The position numbers were made by a program, and so were the translations under genes. The notes under the pieces were generated by a model, which searched no databases, was not told the origin of the DNA, and was given only the letters and a program-made list of their open reading frames with translations. Shown piece by piece: positions 23,729 through 35,909 of a stretch of DNA of 64,000 nt (its first letter is position 1; each line of letters starts with the position of its first letter). Where the stretch lies: NCBI RefSeq assembly GCF_021018895.1, contig NC_079380.1, positions 11,598,236-11,662,235 of the forward strand, in the 5' to 3' direction. Origin of the DNA: Seriola aureovittata (taxonomy: Eukaryota > Chordata > Actinopteri > Carangiformes > Carangidae).

Positions 23729-25108
23729 TGTATGTGTGTCCTGTTGCAGCTTGGCCTGCATGTGTCACTCCTTTCACTACGTCAAGAGGATTTTGGAGAC
23801 ACTGTTTGTCCATCGTATCTCCCATGGGACCATGCCTCTCAGAAACATATTTAAGGTGAGTGAGTTGCATACTTTGACCTTTTGAACATGGTATTTATTA
23901 TTCTCAGAAATCTAAATCAAATGTATATGCAGACTTATCATGACATGCTGACTTATTACAGCCCACTTTCTATTCCAGAACTGCGGCTATTACTGGTGCT
24001 CTGCAGCTTGGATGGCGTATTACATTAACCACCCTCTCTACACCCCACCCTGTAAGTGCTGACCACTGCAATTCTCTCTATAACTCATCAGTTGCAGTTG
24101 ACTTCCATCTTAATCTATTTTTCTGTGAAACATCGACAGATTACGGGCAGCAGCAGGTGAATATAGGACTTTACATCTTCTTGGTGAGTTTGATATATGT
24201 GCAAGTTGTATTTTGCTGACTCAGTAAAGTCATTTCCCATATATCAAACCTGATATCTTATGGATGCTCATCTTCAAATGTCTTTATTCTCACAGTTCTG
24301 TCAAGTGGGGAATTTTTCCATCCACATTACACTTCGTAACCTCAAACCTCCAGGTGAGCATTTTGTAACAATGATAGATGCTATTTATTGGCATTTTTAG
24401 GGTCAATTTTAAAGAAGGAGGAGCAGTGTGAAGTTTAATTTCTGTTTCCCTCTCATCTCAGGTTCAAAAACCAAGAAGATTCCTTATCCAACGAAAAATC
24501 CTTTCACATGGATTTTTTGGCTGGTCTCTTGTCCGAACTACACATACGAGGTGAGCAGATCCACTCATACACAATTTTAGGTTAAAATTATTTTCAAATT
24601 TCAATGAAATCAAAGGTGATGTAAAAAGATTTCCCAAAAAGTTATGTTTTCACATCATAATAATCTATGATTTTTTTTTTATTATTATTTTGTCAATGTC
24701 TTGTATTTATGAATACAAATCTGTATATAAGAATATGGTAAATTTAATCAATAGGATTTTTACATTTTTACACTGAAATACTGAAGCCAGCTGTTAAACG
24801 CTGTTGTAACCTGGCAGCTTATACTGTATTTTATCCTTGCAATATAAGATGCACTTTTGCTGCCATCTACTGGTTACAATTTACACTTCTACCATAAATC
24901 TCAATATGTGTGTGTGTGTGCTTATTACTCACAGCTGGGCTCCTGGATCGGCTTCACGGTGATGACCCAGTGTGTGCCAGTGGGTTTCTTCACTCTCGTG
25001 GCGTTTATCCAGATGACTGTGTGGGCCAGAGGCAAACACCGCAGCTACTTAAAGGAGTTCAGAGATTATCCGACCCTGCGCTCCTCCATACTCCCCTTCC
25101 TCCTTTAG
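20758..25108 (+). CDS. tecr: TECR, very-long-chain enoyl-CoA reductase
   Basis: Eleven coding exons: 20758-20925, 21687-21738, 21836-21880, 21982-22085, 23351-23466, 23750-23855, 23979-24051, 24140-24183, 24296-24353, 24462-24550 and 24935-25108. They total 1029 nt, 342 residues. After an N-terminal extension ([19 protein letters not shown], then a Pro/Lys-rich stretch) comes a ubiquitin-like domain ([19 protein letters not shown] ... [17 protein letters not shown]). The multi-pass steroid-reductase domain follows ([66 protein letters not shown]) and ends [24 protein letters not shown] plus a hydrophobic tail. Family knowledge: an ER membrane enzyme that reduces trans-2-enoyl-CoA with NADPH, the last step of very-long-chain fatty-acid elongation. 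[13 protein letters not shown] favours TECR over TECRL. Human canonical TECR is 308 residues, so the extra N-terminus is notable. The tecra/tecrb assignment is left open. Confidence 0.95.
23672..23739 (+). repeat. (TG)n microsatellite next to tecr exon 6 acceptor
   Basis: About 68 bp of TG repeats, broken by three TATG variants, end only ten bases before the exon 6 acceptor (ctgttgcag, 23741-23749). They take the place of the normal polypyrimidine tract. Confidence 0.9.
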
Positions 25109-26300
25109 AGCCCGGCAGTGCTACACACATCCGACCTTTGCTGCTACACGCATCCAACTCCTCGCTGATTGGGTCCCTTTTTAGTGGCCGCTACATCCAT
25201 TTGGATGTCAGAATGTGTGTGCTGAGGTTAACAGCATGGATACATTTTGGTCGTATGAAGTCCATGTAATATTTTCTTGCATGTCACTCCATAACAAGGA
25301 GTGGCAGTTACAGGACTGGTGGATGCAGGACTGTTACTGGCAAGGGAAGCCTTTAGAGTTAAATACAGCAAAGTCTTAATTTAATGATGTATGTGATCTT
25401 GAAGAGAGAGATGAAAAATGTCATTTTTATTTTGCTCCTTTGATAAGTTTTAAAATATTCAGTGATGTTTCCCACAGAGCTGGGAAATAAAGGGGGTAAT
25501 CTGGATTGTCAACGTATGCAGCCTGGAGCTGATAAATGTGTGGCCTCATGCAGCTCACAATTGGATCTGACTGATCCAAGTGACCTTTACACTACGGTGG
25601 TTCTATTAGATCTGGATTAGAAATCGTTTTCTGATTCCCATGTCTTCCACCACGGGTGAGGAAAACGCCTTTCTTTTTGTCTGTACATGGATCGAGTGTA
25701 TTTCTGGCACAGGGAAAATAATAGAGAGGGAAAACACTGCTGACAGCATGCACACACACATCCTACAAAAATACACCTCTTATTTACACAAGATGATTGT
25801 ACTGCAGAAGGTATTCAGCTGAAAAAGCGAAAAGACCAAGTTTCAGTCAACAAATCATTATCAGTGGTTTTTGTTTTTTTGTACATTTTTGTGCAGTCGG
25901 TGCTCTTTCCAACCTGTTATTTTTGTACTAATCTGATAATTTGTGCTGCTACAAAACAAGTTGGACTATGTTTTGGTGCTTCAAAAAATTGGATACAGGA
26001 CACTGGAAAAATGCAAAAAAAGACAATTTAATTCACCATTTCTATTCCATTTTCACTGAATGTGTATTTCACAGAAGGCTGCATCAACTAAACCTTCAGA
26101 ATAAATGAAGGATTTTTGTGTTACTGAAAATACTCCTGCTGCAATTTTTATGTGTGAAGAAAGTGTTCAGTCTTGAGCAGGAATTTTATCTGCAGTGCAA
26201 AGTTTGTTTACGATATTTGATTGAGACTGAAGGCTCCTGTTGAAACAATTGCTTTTAGGTTTAACTGTTGATACAAAGATAATAAACTGTATCACAAAAC
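25109..26300 (+). other. tecr: Probable tecr 3' untranslated region
   Basis: Non-coding sequence after the tecr stop with AATAAA signals at about 25485, 26101 and 26281-26286. I infer that the longest transcript ends near 26300. Confidence 0.5.
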
Positions 26301-26309
26301 CAGTGACTG

Positions 26310-27534
26310 AACAGAGCGACACGAACTTTATTTGTGACTCTGGAAGAAGTGTCAGTGTTACAGATAAAAAGGGGAGGAGATACATTGCAGATGTAGACTA
26401 CATCATATGGAATGTTACAATTCAAGTGGCTGGCTTAGATCATAACACAGAGAAACATGACAAAATTATAAATGGATGAGAACATAAAATATTGCATTTG
26501 ATCAACATATCTGCTCTGTAAACAGGCACTGAGCAGCTGGATTGAATGTAAAACAATATATTCAGTATCACAATAACATTCCCCACAAGTTCATTACTTT
26601 ACTTTGCTTATGTATGAAAGCAAATTCCATTAAGCTGTAAATTTTCTGGTCACGTCGTTGTGAAATTGTTCCCCAGAATGCAACTGTATTAAATTGGACC
26701 ACAGTCATTTCTAAACAAGATAAAACAAAAAAAAAAACAACACGCATCATATTGCCTTGCCAGCAAGTAGTAGTATATCATATTGGTTATATCTCAGTGT
26801 TACAGAGACACTGAAGACGTAATCCAACATCAGCAGCTATTGGTGACATGATAAGTCAGGAATCAGACTCTGTTGACTTTTGATGCAGATATGTAGATAG
26901 TCTGACTTCCCCAGCACTTTGATGACATTTACATCAACCCATCATATGAGTAAAGAAAAGTGCACAGCACCTGTGCTTTTTGTTGATCTGTGTGAGTTAC
27001 AAACTGTTTCTGGACTGACAGAAGGTACCGTGGTAGGTAGAGGGAGGACACTGGGAGAAATTTCAAAACCGCAACAAACCCACATTTTCTTGTGGACCCA
27101 AAACTGTGACAGCACTTTGCTACAGCACTATGCAGTCTGGTCTGTATGAGTATAGTAGCCCATAGGTGGTGCACTTGGTGCAAGGTTGAGTCCTCTTCCC
27201 TGGCTGCATTACCCATCTTTTACTATTGCAGAGAGGTCATTGCTCCTCCACTTTACAACACACTCTGGTCGTAGCAGTCTCTTCCCTTCACTATGTGGTC
27301 ACATGGGCAAAATGACAATTATTTAAAAACCAAAGACCGTAATGAGAGGTAGGATGACTGTCTTTCAGTTTCTGGTCATTCTCACAGTGAAAGTTCATTC
27401 CACCGCAGCATTTCCGCCTCCACTCACCCTCTACATATGCTGTATATGAAGGTGGGTGGCAGGATCCGGATGGGAGAGGGCACTGCATGCATGTTTGGGT
27501 CAATGCAGCATTTTCTGCCATGTGAATCACCACT
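26310..27534 (-). other. samd1: Probable samd1 3' untranslated region
   Basis: No coding signal. A minus-strand AATAAA (plus tttatt, 26327-26332) faces the last plus-strand tecr signal, so the two genes would converge tail to tail. The samd1 transcript may instead end earlier. Confidence 0.4.
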
Positions 27535-30500
27535 TCAGAGGTCTTCGTATTCCAGGAAGTGGGTCCTCTGCAGGACCTTTACATGGCGCTCGTAGATTTT
27601 GAGGGCAGGGCCGAGTCGAATGGACAAACCAGTCAACACATCACTGCGCTGCATCAGGAGAAGGGACTTCCCATCAATTTCCTGTTGGTGAGAGAAAAAA
27701 AAACATGCTTCTCAGTTAATGTCACCCTTGGGTTTCTAAAGGGGGGTGCTGAATGCTTAGTGTATTTTACTAATATTTTAGGAGCCATCAGGACTCAGTG
27801 TTAAAAATGATATCGGCTACTGAACCCCTACAGTCATCTTGAGAAAAGTGTATTTTCCCAATCACTCTCAAGACAGCCAGTTTTCTTTTCTTGCAGCCTT
27901 TACCATGCAGCTCGATGTGCACAAATAAACTGGTACTGGTCACAACACACACTTCTTTTAGGCAATGCAACACACTATGTATAAACTGCCTCTAAAAATG
28001 AATTGGGTGATGGGATGTTTGGTTTTCAGCATACATGTAGCGCCCTCTGTGGCAGCTTGTGGTGGTGCACTAACCTGTGTTCGAAACGCCATGGCCTGCT
28101 CTGGAAAGCCTGCAGCTGAGAAGTAACTGGCCACATCTGCCACAGTCCACTGCAACAAGTTCTGGCTCATCTTCTCCTTCTTCACAGAGCTGGATGAAGA
28201 TCAGGTGACAAAAAGTGTGGAGGGGGGGACATGACTGATGAATTGGCTAAAATGCATCTCAGTGGAGAATGTAAAGACTTGTTTAATAACAAGATACTCA
28301 CACTTCATCACCTTTACCACCATTCAGAAGACCGTCTTCAGCTGTTGTAAAAGGCAATATATCTATCTTCTTTTTAAATGCACCTGTAATCAAAATGGAA
28401 AAAAATGAAATATTATAAATGATCAGCAAATTTTACAACAATAGAGCACTGCATTTAATGGAAATTAGGACATGCTCTGGGAGAAACCTTAATTACTGAC
28501 TGTATTTCTTTAATGATCACAATACAGAGTCAATTTCACTTTGTATTACGGTTTGACAAAATGTAAGAGAAACACATCAGTATTACAGTATATATAGTAT
28601 ATATGGGGAACATTACTATTTTCTTGGCATCAGAGACCTCTGCACTTGTTACTTTTCACAGCAAATTCCATCCATTTGTATTTCTTGTCATATCAACATG
28701 ACACATGCAATGACCAGCCACAGCCACATGTCTATCTTGAGGCCCCACATCATTCATAAAACCTGATCTACTCAAATGTGCAATTAAAAAGGGAGCTCAG
28801 TTCAAAAGACGCACTATTAGAGAGACAGAGGAGGGTTAATATGACAACTGTGCTCTATTGTTTGCCAATTCAATGTGCAAAATAAATTAGATAAAAATTA
28901 AATTAAATTAAAAAGAAATTCTGGGGTTTTAAATAAGCAGCTTCGGTTCCTTGACATTCACTGGTGTGATGTTGAACAAATGGGAGCAGAGTTCTGACAA
29001 AATGGAAATGATGCTTTTCCCGTGGTGCTAATATGCCACACTGAGACCTCTACTGTCACGGCACACTATGTTTTTCTATTAGACTGTTCATGGTTCAGAA
29101 CAGTGAGGGTACAGTGGCTGAGTATTAATACAGCACCCTTACTATACCAGCCCACTTTCACAGGATGCTGCCAAGGCTGTTCTCCTGCATGTGATGCATG
29201 ACAAGCATGAAGCCACAATTTTTTACATGGATACTAATCCCAGTCAAACTACATCCAGGCCCAGCACAGGTAAAGCACACAGTGACATGGTACCTGTGCA
29301 GTGGTAAAAATATGTTGGTGTTGTTCCTTTCTGTTACGCTGCATTTGTCATTTCCTTGGAAGTCTCTTGTTAATCTCTCACTAAGGAGGAAAAATCTATA
29401 ACTACTTCTCTTGCATTAAAAGCTAGCATGTCAAATTTCAGATTTTCAACAAAGAAACAAACTCTGTAAGCATCCGACTACACAAACAACAAATTGTGCT
29501 CATTGTTAAAATACAAACAAGCTAGACGAAACTTACTGGGTATCAAACCTTATATCTCTGAGGTGGTGGACGGGAACTTTACCTCTAGCAAATTTTCATC
29601 AAGTCAGTAGAAAAATCTGAAAGTTTTATGTAGTCTTGCTTATCAGCAAACGTGTACATAAAATATAGGTCAAATATAAATAGAGCAGTTCATAATTATT
29701 AAGAACCATATGTAAACATACATATTATCAACCAAACTGCTCTAAAAGCATTTAAACAGATAGATTTAGAAACCCTCTGTAGCTTTGTGTTTGTCATATG
29801 ATCATGTAGTGATTCTTCTTGACTGGACATCAAGATGCATCAGCTTCAAGACAGAATCAAACTGTATCAAGTCTGCAGATTTCCACCCCTACACACCACT
29901 ACCTTTAATGGTGCAGTATTGCACAAAGGCAGCATGTTCAGAGTGACGACTTTGAACAGTCAAAGTGAGAACCACCTGGATCGACGGCAGCGGTACAAGC
30001 TTGTGAAGCATTCAAAAAATCTTGAGTGAGCCTCCAGGCAGCCCTAGTGCTAGAGGCCAAATAATAACCAGGATGGTCTTTGAAACATAAGCAATCAGCA
30101 GGTAATGCCCTTAACATGTGTGTATTTTATTAGAAACCATTTTCCAAAAAGAGATAGAAGTGGAGTGACCTGTTTTCTGCAAAACAACTGGAGACTACAC
30201 AGCATCTTTATAAATGGGAAACTATGTAACTCACAGTTGTCAGGTGGCAGAGACACTGTCTGTGGTCTTCCATCGGTTACACTCCTGGTCTCATCCTGAT
30301 ACGGAAACAAAACAACAACAACAAATGAAACATGAAAATGTCAGGTAGAAAGCAGAGAGATCAAAGCGGGAGGCATACAGGTGGTGTTGTTTGTCACAAA
30401 GGAAAAACAGGCCAATTACCATTCGTGCTGCATAGTCTGGTACCAACTGGTCAGACGAAAGGCTGCTATCCTCCACCTTGCCTCCATCTTCTTTCTTCAC

Positions 30501-33500
30501 GTTGTTCTTTAAAGCACAGGGGCTGGTGGTGGTAGAGTTGATTGCTGGCTTCGTGGCTGCTGCTAACAGAGTGAACCACTTAAATCACACATGGATCTCA
30601 TCCATATTGACTTATTTAGTTTAAATTCACCCGAATGATTTGTTTAATAATTAATAACTAATTCAACTGACAGTTCTTACACGTTTTTGACATTTTTCAC
30701 TAAACCTCAATAACTGGCACAAACAAGCCAATGGAAATGCATTATTTTCTGCATTATTTTCTCCAACAACTCTGTGTCTACCTTACATTAGATAAGGCAT
30801 TTCTGCTGTCAACAACTATGTCACCCCACAAATAATTATCTAGTTGGTTAAAAGCTTCCATCCCCATCTCATATCCAGTGGAAAAACTAAGCATAAAGCA
30901 TGCACATAAAACAATATTACAGTGCTTCATAATGCCGGGTATGCATATTACACTGTGTCTAGCAGTGTGAATACCTTTGTCTCTCTGCATTCCTGGGTGC
31001 TGGCGCTCCGCTGGGCAGACAGCAGAATCATAAGCCCAGTCATTGTGTGCGAGGGCCCTGGGGCTGGAGGGGGGCAAGGAGCTGGGCCTCTCACCAGCCT
31101 TCTGGAAAGAGACACAGTCCAGCCCCGAGCCAGGGCTGCAGCCAGGGCCGGGGCCAGGCCGAGTGCCAGAGGGAGAGCAGGGGGCAGAGGCGGCTCGCAC
31201 AGAGGCACAGTGCACCACGGCATCTTCATACGTGCGGCCAGGAGAGGGCCCGTCCTGCCCATCCCGGCTCTCATCAGCCCCCTCCTCATCTGCATTACTG
31301 TCTGTGTCCATTGCCATAGAGGTGTCAGCCTACAAAACATAAACATAGGTGCAACATATAATTTTATCCTAATGTATTTTTTTTATTGTAATCTCTGCAT
31401 GAACTACATTATATGAAATATTTACATGATATGACATTTTAAATCATCTCAGGTGGGTACAGAATTAAACAAGCATAGATCAAGTATGTCTTTATCTTTG
31501 CTTGGATCAGTGGAGAGTTAAGCTTCAGTGAAGAAATGAATAAGAAACATTTAATTCAGTGGAAGAAAAGCCTTTATAAACAATGAAGTTCATAATCTAA
31601 CAGAAACTTAAAAAGCCGATACACCCTGAAAGGGTATTAGGGGTTGTTGTCATAACTGAGTACTAATTGTAGGCTGAACGTGTCACATGAAAACACGCTC
31701 GTACAGATGTCGCAATTTGACCGCTATGGTGGTAAATTATTGCCTTTGGATGCCTCCGTCCCTTTCCGCGGTGCAGTGTGTATTCTCCGCAGACAGTCTG
31801 AGCCCTGCCACCTCAAATGTGTCTCCACAGAATTTAACACATGCTGTATAACGTTATGTGACTGCATACAACTAGTTTTTACGTACGCACTCATTCCTTT
31901 GTTGGGGGGGGGGGGTCGACGGCGCCCTGAGTGAAAAATTACCTTGTGTGCGACTGCGTGTCCAAGACCCAGCAGTCGAGCACAAGAGCGCACTAAAGCC
32001 CGCCCCGCTCCTGTGAGAGGAGCCGCTTGTATGGCATTCACCCCATCGCACTGCATTTCACATAACTTTCACCGAGACACGGTCACAAAAACACGATGCC
32101 GCCGAGGATCTCAATCCAGCATGATTCTCATCTCGGTTCACAAACACAGCCGATATGCTCGGTGCGTCCCCGTCTTTACAGGCCTTATGACTGATCATTG
32201 TAACACACGGGAGCACAGGGCCGATGGGAGGCGTTTTTTTTTTTGGTTTTTCTCAAATTTCCTCCAAAGTGCGCATGGAGTTGGGGAGCCGCGGTAAAGA
32301 CCTCGCCATTGTGTCTGTGGTCTTTACCGGAGCGCTTCCCGGGGCCGAGCCGCGGTAAAGCAGATCGGAGATACCAAAAAAAAAAAACGAGCTTTAACTC
32401 GACAGGAAGATCAACGCAGCACTCCGATCACAGCGAGCACCAGCCGCTTCGATTATAGTCTACTTTGACTTTGCACCGGGTCAACGATTTACTGTAAAAG
32501 CGACGGAACAGAAAGAGTAACGCAAATGAGTCCGTTATCGGACACGTCACTGTCTACATTTGACCCTCGTATTCGGGTAAAACCTGGATAACAAGCCCCG
32601 AGAAGCAGCCAGTCCAAAGTAACCAGGCGTCCGTTTTGTAGCGACACACACGCCTTTCAGGGAACAAAGTCAATTTGATCTCAGCTTAACCCAAATCGGA
32701 CAGGCGCATCCGCCATCTAGAGCTGGACGAACAGTTTGCGGTCGCTTTACGTTACTTCAGGTCTCACACATTGTTACTGGCTCCTGTATTTCATTACTTT
32801 GCAGTGCTGTGGTTCATCTTAAAATACTGTCAACAAATAGTTGACACACACGGAGAAGGGATGCCATTGCTGTACGGGACGAGAGAGGCCATAACAACAG
32901 CTAACACCAAGCATTAGACGTGACCGGGCTTGGAACCGTGTCAATGGAGCTAGGGGTTCGACTTTATGCACTGCGTCGGCAATCGTACATCACTCGAGAA
33001 ATAGACGGAGTTTGCACACATGAACTGCATATACGTTTATTATGAGTACTTTGGCACTGATAATGATCGGTTTTCTTGCTGTTTTACGGGACAAAACATA
33101 GTGATGGGCATATTTTAAAGTCCAGACGGAAGGGGTGACATCTCGTCACGGACAGGCGAAATATGTGTGTGTCTGGGCATGGTTCTAGGTTCATTTGCTG
33201 TTTTGCCTGGGATCGCTGTGCTCGTTTTCTTCCTAGGAAAAAAAACACAATCAACAACCCAACAATGTCCCAGCGTCCCCCATCAGGCTCCTACATCCGC
33301 GGTGTTTAAGACTTTTTTTCCTTCACCCACTCCCACATTGACAAGTAAGTGAGAATGAAAACACGTGTTTCCGCCCTCAGCTTTCAAAATAAAACTTTCA
33401 TTGGCGAACGCGAATTTTGACACTCTTATTTTTGAAAGCAATTCGTCAACTTCCGGCCTCAAGCTACTCGTTTCTTGTGAGCTTGACACAGCCTCCCCCC

Positions 33501-34337
33501 ACCCTCCTCCCTCCTCCCCTTCGCTCAACGCCGAGTTTGGGGCTTGAAAAGCGCTTTCTGCTGCTGATAATGGAGGCTCAACCGGGCTGTTGCGGACGGA
33601 CAGGACGGTGCAACTTTTCCTGTCTTCTGCTTGTTCGTCTGCATCGTCCGTTTAAAGTGCTTTTCAACCGGGGCTACGTAAAATATGCCACACTCTGAGT
33701 ACACGCGCACCTTCTGTTTTTTTTCTTCTCCACCTCGGCAGCGCTCGAGCGAGGTCCAACCGCCGCTCCCCGTCTGCGGCAGTTTTGGGTGCACTTGCAA
33801 ATCACTCCCCTCACCACTCCCCGTGTACAGACACAAAACAAAAAGACGTTTATTTTGCAAACCACACACAGCCCGTAACGTGCTTATATCTCCACCTGTT
33901 AATTTGCTATGACGTGATATGACAATGAGATGTGAGCTCGTTAAACATGTCTCCTCGCATCAACCTCAACATACCTCCAAATCCTCCTCGTCCTGGTCCA
34001 CAGGACCGAAAGCGCTGTCCCCGTTGCTTAAGTCAGAATGACTGGCTTCTTCCACCGCGCTCCTTCTCGCAGCCGTCGTTAACGTTACATCGTCTTTTTT
34101 TCTGCTTCTCCGCTGAACCTTGGCGGCGTTTCGGTATGATATAGAGCCCTTGTAGTTAACTTTCAACACGGTTTGTTCCTGTATCAGTTTCTCCAGTTCT
34201 GCGCAGGTTCGGTCGGGCTCGGACCCGTGTCGTCTCCGGACCATTCGGCAAATCCTCTCCAAGTCCGGCCGGGCTTTCCGCGACCGCAGCGAGTCGATAG
34301 TGTCCAGGATCCACTCGCGGTACTTGGATTCAGACAT
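27535..34337 (-). CDS. samd1: SAMD1, CpG-island-binding chromatin protein
   Basis: Seven coding exons from the 5' end: 33975-34337, 30975-31329, 30420-30559, 30235-30295, 28302-28383, 28075-28189 and 27535-27681. They total 1263 nt, 420 residues, with all phases consistent. Residues 5-75 are the SAMD1 winged-helix domain ([46 protein letters not shown]). A low-complexity acidic, Pro- and Ser-rich middle follows ([29 protein letters not shown]). The C-terminus is a SAM domain ([57 protein letters not shown]). Family knowledge: the winged helix binds unmethylated CpG DNA and the SAM domain polymerises; the protein represses CpG-island promoters with KDM1A and L3MBTL3. Mammalian SAMD1 is 538 residues, with a long Ala/Pro-rich region and an Ala-rich N-terminal tail that are both missing here. 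The exon 3 acceptor offers tandem AGs. Confidence 0.93.
31700..33960. other. CpG-rich samd1 intron 1
   Basis: Intron 1 (31330-33974) is unusually rich in CpG compared with its surroundings. It contains a G12 run at 31904-31915 and an 11-bp inverted repeat at 32292-32302 / 32319-32329. It may hold an additional promoter. No supported coding exon was found. Confidence 0.45.
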
Positions 34338-34620
34338 CTTTTTTGCTCGGTTGGTTCGCTTGTTTTTTTTCTTTTTTTCCTTTTTTCTTACCTTAGTGCG
34401 TCAACCTTGCACGTTACACACGGCGTTTTTCGTGAGCCGCGGTCCGAGCCCAACTGAGAAGCGGAAACCTCGCTGTACGCCTCCTGCGTTTGCGTGTGCG
34501 CTTAAGGTGGACCGACGGATTACAGCGAAAAGTTTCACTCGAGAGGGGTTTTAAGGTGGAATGGGCAGTCCTGGACGGGAACATGCGCGCGCACTCGGCC
34601 CCATGTGCGTCCTAATGAGT
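34338..34620 (-). promoter_or_regulatory. samd1: samd1 5' region
   Basis: CpG-rich DNA immediately upstream of the samd1 ATG. It is expected to hold the 5' untranslated region and promoter. No TATA box is obvious. Confidence 0.45.
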
Positions 34621-34663
34621 GTATAAGGTGGCATTTTACGTAAAAAGTTAGAAAATATTTATA

Positions 34664-34667
<4 letters not shown>

Positions 34668-34698
<31 letters not shown>
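34668..34698. repeat. (AT)n microsatellite
   Basis: About 30 bp of uninterrupted AT dinucleotides between samd1 and the prkaca 3' end. The flanking stretch from 34700 to 35900 is AT-rich with no recognised gene. Confidence 0.9.
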
Positions 34699-34703
<5 letters not shown>

Positions 34704-35909
34704 TATTGATGAAGTTACTGAAGCTAATTCACGTGGTCTATTATTTTGTAGCGTTGCAAAATCAAATTTAAGAATCTGAGTCCATTTGCTGCCCCATCAC
34801 GAGAAGAAGAAGTGAAAGAGGAATTAATAAAAGACAATAGATTATCAGGTCAGAAAAATACTGCTTTAGTGAATCCAGTAAAAAAAAAATGTCCTCTTTT
34901 GTTGTGCTTTTTAAAAATTGTAGCTGGTCTTCTTTAAATCACGAATTATATAATTTACTGTATTGGAAGCACAATCTGTGATCCAGTTGTTCGGGTTAGG
35001 GTTAAATCTCCTTAGTCCCACTAAATTCCAAAACACAGAATTGGAACCTGCAGTGATTCCTAAATTGAGTCCCCAAATACAGGGGCAAACACTATACAGC
35101 TGTACTGTATGCAGATGTTTTCTGATGCTGTTAATGGTATGATTACCTCTCTCATGTTTGTAAACACAAGAGTAAATAGGTGTGTATTGTCAATTATGAT
35201 AAACTTAGAAAAAGGTTTATACTGATAAATCAACTTTTCAACTATGTAAACATATTTGTAATTTATATAGTCTGAAGATTACCAAGTGGACCTTTAAAGT
35301 ATTTTTCTTAATGTATTTTTAAAATACATACATTTTATTACATCTTTATTGGGTTTATTTACTCATTTGTAGCCTTTTGTGTCCAAATGTCTCATTTATT
35401 TTCCAATTATCGATTAATGAATTACTTCATAACATTTAATACTTTAATGGGTTTATTCATTACGTGGTCTTTTACTTTATCTTAATTGCTTTCAAACCAT
35501 CTGGAAGCCTCTCTAGGCCCTTCACATATAAGTGATGCAGATAGATGCACTCCTCAAAAAAAAGAGTGCTCTGAGGGTGTAGATACATTTGGAGAGGGAT
35601 GCTGAAAAGCTGGCTGGGTAATTGATCCCGTACTGTGACAGGATGAACATAACACTGCATTATTCAATTGCACCTGCCAGCCTCTTAAAACATTCACAAT
35701 AACAATCAGGACAGTGAATATAACACCTACCAACAATTTTGCTCCTCTGATCCGCCATGAGAGCAGCCTGAAGCTGCAAATATCTTCCCTCAGATTTGTA
35801 TGTTTTAAAAAACATTATTTATTTTTTTTAAAATGTGGTTAACCTAATTTAGCTGAGTGTGACATCATGCAAGGTGAAATGGGAGTTTATATATAACCCA
35901 GACATATTA

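Noticed and set aside
23559..23885. Open frames over the (TG)n tract on both strands
   Set aside because: Cys-Val and Thr-His repeat translations of a microsatellite; the real feature is the tecr intron and exon 6.
30948..31346. Long overlapping open frames in several frames over samd1 exon 2
   Set aside because: GC-rich shadow frames; only the frame joined in phase to the winged-helix and SAM exons is supported.
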